Assembly (NCBI GenBank): GCA_009838765.1
Contig: VXQX01000043.1
Location: 46,091 to 110,090, forward strand
DNA: 64,000 nt
Direction: 5' to 3'
Origin: Gemmatimonadales bacterium
Lineage (GTDB): Bacteria > Gemmatimonadota > Gemmatimonadetes > Palauibacterales > Palauibacteraceae
Shown here piece after piece: positions 62,267-64,000 of this stretch (within the stretch, counting starts at the first letter, position 1; the number at the start of each line of letters is the position of its first letter). A program made the position numbers and the translations under genes. A model generated the notes under the pieces. It was not told the DNA's origin, did no database searches, and was given only the letters and a program-made list of their open reading frames with translations.

Positions 62267-64000
62267 AGCGCCAGCACGATCCCTCGGGTCGGTTCTCCGC
62301 TGGCCCGCTCGATGGCTTCGACGTAGCAGGCGACCTGCATCTCGTATTCAGTGCGCCCAGCGGCGGGGCGGCGGTCCGTCTTGTAGTCGACGACCGTCCA
62401 CCGGGATCCGGATCCGGTGACCTCGCGGAAGGCGAGGTCCGCCACCCCCTCCACGATGCTCGCGCTCCGCTCCCGACCCTGCTCTCCATCCGGCCCGGCG
62501 GTAGCACCCGCGTGGAAGACGGGGAGCTCGCGACGGACCGCGCCGGGTCCGGAGACCAGGGCGGCGCGCGCGCGGTCGAGCACTTCGTGTTCGAGCGCGC
62601 GAGCCACCAGAGCCGCCGCCGCGACGACTTCGGCCTCGGGACTCCCCAGCGCGCGACCCAGCGTGCCGGCCAACCCTTCGACGGAGGCGGAATCGGCATC
62701 GAGGGGCGCCTCGGCGAGTACGCGGTGGACGAGATCGCCGAACCGCTCGCCGCCCGGACGCCCCGTCCCGTCCGGCCCTTCGGCTTCCGGCCGCGGCACT
62801 TCGATCCACGCGACACGCGGATCGGAGCGGGGCGGGTCGCCGGCTTCGGCCGCGTCAGCGGCGCGGCGCGCGATCGCCCGGGCCGTGGTCACCGACATCG
62901 TCGGGCGTCCCCCGGCCTTCAACCGCGCCGCGCGAGACGCCTGCCACTCCCGGTGCGCGCCGCGCCCCGCCTCGACATCCAGGGTGGGTTGTTCCTCCCG
63001 CTCGACCTCGAGCAATCGGCGCTGGCGATCGCCCGCGCGCGGATCCGCGTCGAGATCGAGCGCGGCGGGATCCCACCACACGATGTCCGTGCCCGCCGCG
63101 GCGGCATGCAGCCCCGGCGCGACCGAGTCGCCCGGCGCCGGGCGCTGACCGCCCTTCCCATCCGGACGATCGAGGACGGACTCATCGCGGAAAGCCGGGG
63201 CTCCCAGACCCTCGGCGGAGGACGGCCGACGCCGCGCGCCGCGCGGCGGATATACCGAGGGATTCAGCGACTCGAGCCACCATTCGCCGTCTTCCCCTGA
63301 AAAGCCTCCCAGGCCGTCTCGACCGTCGCCGAGAGCCGGCACCACCAGCAGATCGCGGGCCCGCGTGGCCGCCACGTACGCGAGCCGGTCCGCCTCGGCC
63401 ATCTCCCGGCGCCGCTCGACTTCGGCGTTGTCCAGGATGTCGCGCGGGGTCGCGCGGCAGAGGCGCTGGGCCCAGAGGCGCCGGGCCGGGTCCACGTAGC
63501 GCGACGGCGGGTCGTGGGCCGCGGGGCAGGTCATGTCCGCCAGGATGACGACCGGAAACTCGAGACCCTTGGCCTTGTGTACCGTCATCATCCTCACACC
63601 CTCGGTCCCCTCCTCCACGATCGGCGCCTCCTCGGACTGTCCGCGTTCGGCTTCGTCTTCGAGCCGGTCGAGAAACGCCCGGAAGGAGGGGCTGCCGCGA
63701 CGCTCGAAGGCCCGCGCCCGGTCGACGAGCCGGAGGACGTTGGCCAGCGCCTGCTCGCCCGTCGGCCAGATCGCGATACCCGCGTGGGCGCGCGCGGCCG
63801 AGAGCAGGCGCCGGACCGTCTCCGGAATCGGGCGCCGGTTCCGATGCCTGTGGAGGTCGCCGAGGAGTCCGAGCACCGTGGCCACGTCGCGCAGCTCGGG
63901 CTTTAGCGCCCCCCCATCCCCCTTTCGTCCCTTCCCGCCGGCTCCGCCGTCCGACCCCCACCCGGCTAGCGGATGCAGCGGACCCACGTCGACGCCGAAC
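62263..64000 (-). CDS. AddA/RecB-type helicase-nuclease, 3' part only
   Basis: The frame is open to the last base, so the gene continues outside the window. 578 codons are visible. Helicase motif V is TVHKAKGLEFPVVIL and motif VI is YVAATRARDLLVV. A C-terminal PD-(D/E)XK nuclease has VVDYKTDRRP with the catalytic Asp and Lys. These belong to AddA (or RecB) of the AddAB/RecBCD double-strand-break repair complex. An AddB partner is not in the window and may lie upstream outside it. Gly/Lys-rich and Ala-rich linkers suggest local lengthening. Confidence 0.88.
   Translation of the reverse strand, partial: FGVDVGPLHPLAGWGSDGGAGGKGRKGDGGALKPELRDVATVLGLLGDLHRHRNRRPIPETVRRLLSAARAHAGIAIWPTGEQALANVLRLVDRARAFERRGSPSFRAFLDRLEDEAERGQSEEAPIVEEGTEGVRMMTVHKAKGLEFPVVILADMTCPAAHDPPSRYVDPARRLWAQRLCRATPRDILDNAEVERRREMAEADRLAYVAATRARDLLVVPALGDGRDGLGGFSGEDGEWWLESLNPSVYPPRGARRRPSSAEGLGAPAFRDESVLDRPDGKGGQRPAPGDSVAPGLHAAAAGTDIVWWDPAALDLDADPRAGDRQRRLLEVEREEQPTLDVEAGRGAHREWQASRAARLKAGGRPTMSVTTARAIARRAADAAEAGDPPRSDPRVAWIEVPRPEAEGPDGTGRPGGERFGDLVHRVLAEAPLDADSASVEGLAGTLGRALGSPEAEVVAAAALVARALEHEVLDRARAALVSGPGAVRRELPVFHAGATAGPDGEQGRERSASIVEGVADLAFREVTGSGSRWTVVDYKTDRRPAAGRTEYEMQVACYVEAIERASGEPTRGIVLAL

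Noticed and set aside
1..64000. tRNA, rRNA, CRISPR array or prophage structural genes
   Set aside because: None found by eye. In particular, no tRNA lies next to the integrase, and no capsid, tail, terminase or Cas sequence was recognised.

Overview
The window is high-GC bacterial DNA, densely coded, with many 4-bp ATGA, GTGA or TTGA stop/start overlaps. No rRNA, tRNA or CRISPR array was seen. The content fits a Gemmatimonadota-like, aerobic, peptide-degrading heterotroph, possibly marine or host-associated. It has four secreted S9 peptidases, M1 and M14 peptidases, two metzincin lipoproteins, PQQ dehydrogenases with c-type cytochromes, a Kdo hydroxylase (implying LPS) and many exported beta-propeller proteins. 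The taxonomic placement is inference.

Layout. 1-4889 (+) is a membrane-protein/DUF4129/DUF4350/MoxR/DUF58 operon. It converges on an RDD-SpoIIM fusion, followed by an ABC permease/ATPase pair and a small coiled-coil protein (4867-8745, -). M1 peptidase and DUF418 genes follow (-). At 12349-20242 (+) lie an S9 peptidase, a YcaQ-type DNA glycosylase, and a tight run of YVTN propeller, dihaem cytochrome, propeller lipoprotein and L-2-hydroxyglutarate oxidase. 20249-28205 holds a class II aldolase, a YpdA-like reductase, a CaiB-type CoA transferase, a second S9 peptidase, an N-acyl-D-amino-acid deacylase and a Phd/VapC-type toxin-antitoxin pair. 28416-31959 holds a PQQ/haem dehydrogenase, an exported RidA and a Kdo hydroxylase.

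32.7-37.8 kb is an accessory island. A tyrosine recombinase (36360-37538) sits beside the 3' end of a membrane-protein gene. A 202-bp copy of that gene's 3' end (about 90% identical, no gaps, same orientation) lies 4.87 kb away. This is the arrangement expected of an integrative element inserted in the 3' end of a gene. Inside are poorly coding DNA, two orphan proteins, a small membrane ORF, a broken IS1595-type transposase fragment, an isolated intrinsic terminator and a 140-bp segment of nested inverted repeats upstream of the integrase.

37.6-64 kb returns to core-like coding. It holds a sphingosine-1-phosphate-lyase-like PLP enzyme, a sodium:solute symporter, a Nudix protein with an eroded Nudix box overlapping a CehA/McbA-type propeller hydrolase, and a large lipoprotein joining Ig-like, plant-type LRR and metzincin modules. 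Two more S9 peptidases follow, then a cytochrome c/PQQ dehydrogenase/serine hydrolase cluster. Last come a co-translated M14 peptidase, metzincin and outer-membrane barrel, a membrane-anchored helix-hairpin-helix protein, and the 3' part of an AddA/RecB-type helicase-nuclease running off the window end. The four S9 enzymes, M1, M14, metzincins and D-aminoacylase together suggest a life based on scavenging peptides and amides outside the cytoplasm.
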